From CAYQUO01 sp964420835 (GTDB taxonomy: Bacteria; Chloroflexota; Anaerolineae; Anaerolineales; Anaerolineaceae), in NCBI GenBank assembly GCA_964420835.1, contig CAYQUO010000006.1, positions 62,001 through 126,000 of the forward strand: a stretch of DNA of 64,000 bases, in the 5' to 3' direction. The notes under the pieces were generated by a model. The model was not told where the DNA came from. It worked only from the letters and a program-made list of their open reading frames with translations, and did no database searches. Shown here in pieces: positions 62,857 to 64,000 of this stretch; position 1 is the stretch's first letter; the number at the start of each line of letters is the position of its first letter. Position numbers and translations under genes: made by a program.

Positions 62857-63819
62857 TCAACTTTCTGCTGCTGTTTTTGCGGATGAACGCACTCTTTGGG
62901 TTCCAAGTGCACGCATCCTGGAAGCTCGCTGAACGGCTGAAATGCCAAGGACCAGAAGGGTGACAACATATGGGAGCATCAAGACGATTTGAGAAGGAAG
63001 TCCAAACTGTTGCAGGCGAAGTGCCAATGCATCCGCGAAACCAAAGATCAGGCAGGCAATCAGGCTTTTTACAGGTTTCATTTCGCCAAAATTGATTGCA
63101 GCCAATGCCAGCCAGCCGCGACCAGATGTTATCCCTTCCGAGAACAGGTTTAAAAACGACAGCGAAAGGAAGGCCCCCGCGAAACTGCAAAGAATTCCAC
63201 TGATCAATAACCCGATATATTTCATCCGCTTCGGGCTGATGCCAACAGCTTCAGCAGCTTCCACTTTTTCACCAACCGATCGCATGTGAAAACCCAGAGG
63301 TGTACGGTAAAGAACGAAATACACCACCAGAACCATTATGAATGCCACGTATACTAGAGGGAAATGACCACTGATTAATTCGTTGAGGACGGGAATATCC
63401 TTGATGAGAGGGATTTGAACTTCAGAAAACCCCTTGATCAGGTCGGTTTGATAATAACCAGTTGCCCCAAGGATCGCAACCAGTGAAAAGTTGGTTAACC
63501 CAGCAGCAAAGATGTTCAACGCCAATCCGACGATGATCTCATTTGCCTTTAATTCCAGGTGGATGATCGCAAATACCAAACTGGCAAGAATACAGGCAAC
63601 CATGGCATAAGCCAAACCACCCCAAGGGCTTCCTGTTCGAACACTCCCGACAACAGCGAAAAAGGCGGCAATATCCATCAAGCCTTCCAAACCAACATGA
63701 AAGATCCCGGTTTGCGATGAAAATATCCCGCCAAGCGTCGCCAAAAGGATGGGGGTGGTCATCCTTAAAGTTGCGACGAAAAGCGAAATGGTAATTAATC
63801 GGCTGATGTCAAAATCCAT
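62857..63819 (-). CDS. Second BMP-type ABC importer, permease 2
   Basis: 320-residue permease with about nine helices. FSSQTGIFHVGLEGLMDIAA is the conserved segment and RSVGEKVEAAEAVGI the coupling region. Start overlaps the end of permease 1 by 25 bases. It is more divergent than the permease at 17968-18936 and opens the catabolic operon, so it probably imports that pathway's substrate. Confidence 0.9.
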   Translation of the reverse strand: MDFDISRLITISLFVATLRMTTPILLATLGGIFSSQTGIFHVGLEGLMDIAAFFAVVGSVRTGSPWGGLAYAMVACILASLVFAIIHLELKANEIIVGLALNIFAAGLTNFSLVAILGATGYYQTDLIKGFSEVQIPLIKDIPVLNELISGHFPLVYVAFIMVLVVYFVLYRTPLGFHMRSVGEKVEAAEAVGISPKRMKYIGLLISGILCSFAGAFLSLSFLNLFSEGITSGRGWLALAAINFGEMKPVKSLIACLIFGFADALALRLQQFGLPSQIVLMLPYVVTLLVLGISAVQRASRMRALGTQRVRSSAKTAAES

Positions 63820-64000
63820 TTTCGCATTCTCCCTCTAAAGAAGGCAATAAAGATCTGTACGGTCACAAAGAATAGGATCGCTCCCTTCACCATGACAACA
63901 ACGGTTTGAGGTACGCCGGTCATCGACTGCATTGTCAGCGCACCGTTGGCCAGCGCAGCGTAAAACAGGGAGGCAGGCAGCACGCCCAATGGATGATTCT
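63795..64000 (-). CDS. Second BMP-type ABC importer, permease 1 (C-terminal part, cut by edge)
   Basis: The frame is open to the right edge. The visible 67 codons begin HPLGVLPASLFYAALANGA and end in a basic RGRMRKWIL tail, the last helices of an RbsC-type permease. Upstream parts, and presumably the ATPase and binding protein, lie outside the window. Confidence 0.85.
   Translation of the reverse strand, partial: NHPLGVLPASLFYAALANGALTMQSMTGVPQTVVVMVKGAILFFVTVQIFIAFFRGRMRKWILTSAD

Overview
The window reads as a chromosomal segment of an anaerobic or facultatively anaerobic bacterium, most likely a Chloroflexota member near Anaerolineae. This placement is an inference from gene content: a SelB-type selenocysteine factor, BMP-type ABC importers, molybdenum hydroxylases, LysM/GAF signalling proteins and a ribosomal protein L31 with an extra C-terminal domain. 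No rRNA or phylogenetic marker was compared. I see no insertion sequence, prophage, CRISPR array or replication origin.

Layout. (1) Positions 1-5600, all minus strand: rplU-rpmA-rpmE from a perfect sigma70-type promoter, then tdk and hpt (hpt is cut by the left edge), preceded by selB and a coiled-coil gene. (2) 5.7-9.3 kb: three translationally coupled membrane genes resembling complex I / hydrogenase-4 membrane-arm subunits, with no hydrophilic redox subunits beside them. (3) 9.7-14.0 kb: a conserved unknown, a PLP enzyme, a polyprenyl-phosphate glycosyltransferase and a threonine-synthase-like enzyme. (4) 14.1-30.1 kb: a purine catabolism block. It holds three-subunit xanthine dehydrogenase, a BMP-type ABC importer, carbamate kinase, a YgeW-type carbamoyltransferase, a GT-C membrane protein, a GntR/UTRA regulator and adenine deaminase, with folD next to it. 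(5) 31.4-35.5 kb, plus strand: ugd and panB-panE-panC, followed by a DivIC-like gene and tRNA-Leu(CAG). (6) 36.3-40.5 kb: a histidine-kinase-like protein lacking the phospho-accepting His, coupled to a LysM protein, then a YjbQ protein. (7) 40.9-45.0 kb, plus strand: a divergent enolase, a glycerate 2-kinase and a dihydropyrimidinase from a consensus promoter with a palindromic operator. (8) 45.0-50.6 kb, minus strand: a HAD phosphatase, glpD, an MscS channel and an M81 hydrolase. (9) 50.6-64.0 kb, minus strand: a tightly packed catabolic operon with transketolase-like, SDR, XdhD-type Mo/Fe-S hydroxylase, SsnA aminohydrolase, dihydroorotase-family hydrolase, amidohydrolase-2, ketopantoate-reductase-like and two more SDR genes, headed by permeases of a second BMP-type importer that run off the right edge.

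Working model (inference): the cell imports purines or related heterocycles, deaminates them (Ade, SsnA), hydroxylates them (XDH, XdhD), opens rings (dihydropyrimidinase, dihydroorotase family), recovers ATP from carbamoyl groups (YgeW plus carbamate kinase) and may send C3 fragments through glycerate 2-kinase and the enolase-like protein. The 49-64 kb operon is the best candidate for an undescribed pathway: its gene set does not match any pathway I know completely. Two cis elements tie parts together: an identical TTGTCAGACAA palindrome stands upstream of ade and of the glycosyltransferase gene, and a strong hairpin separates the binding-protein gene from the rest of its ABC operon.
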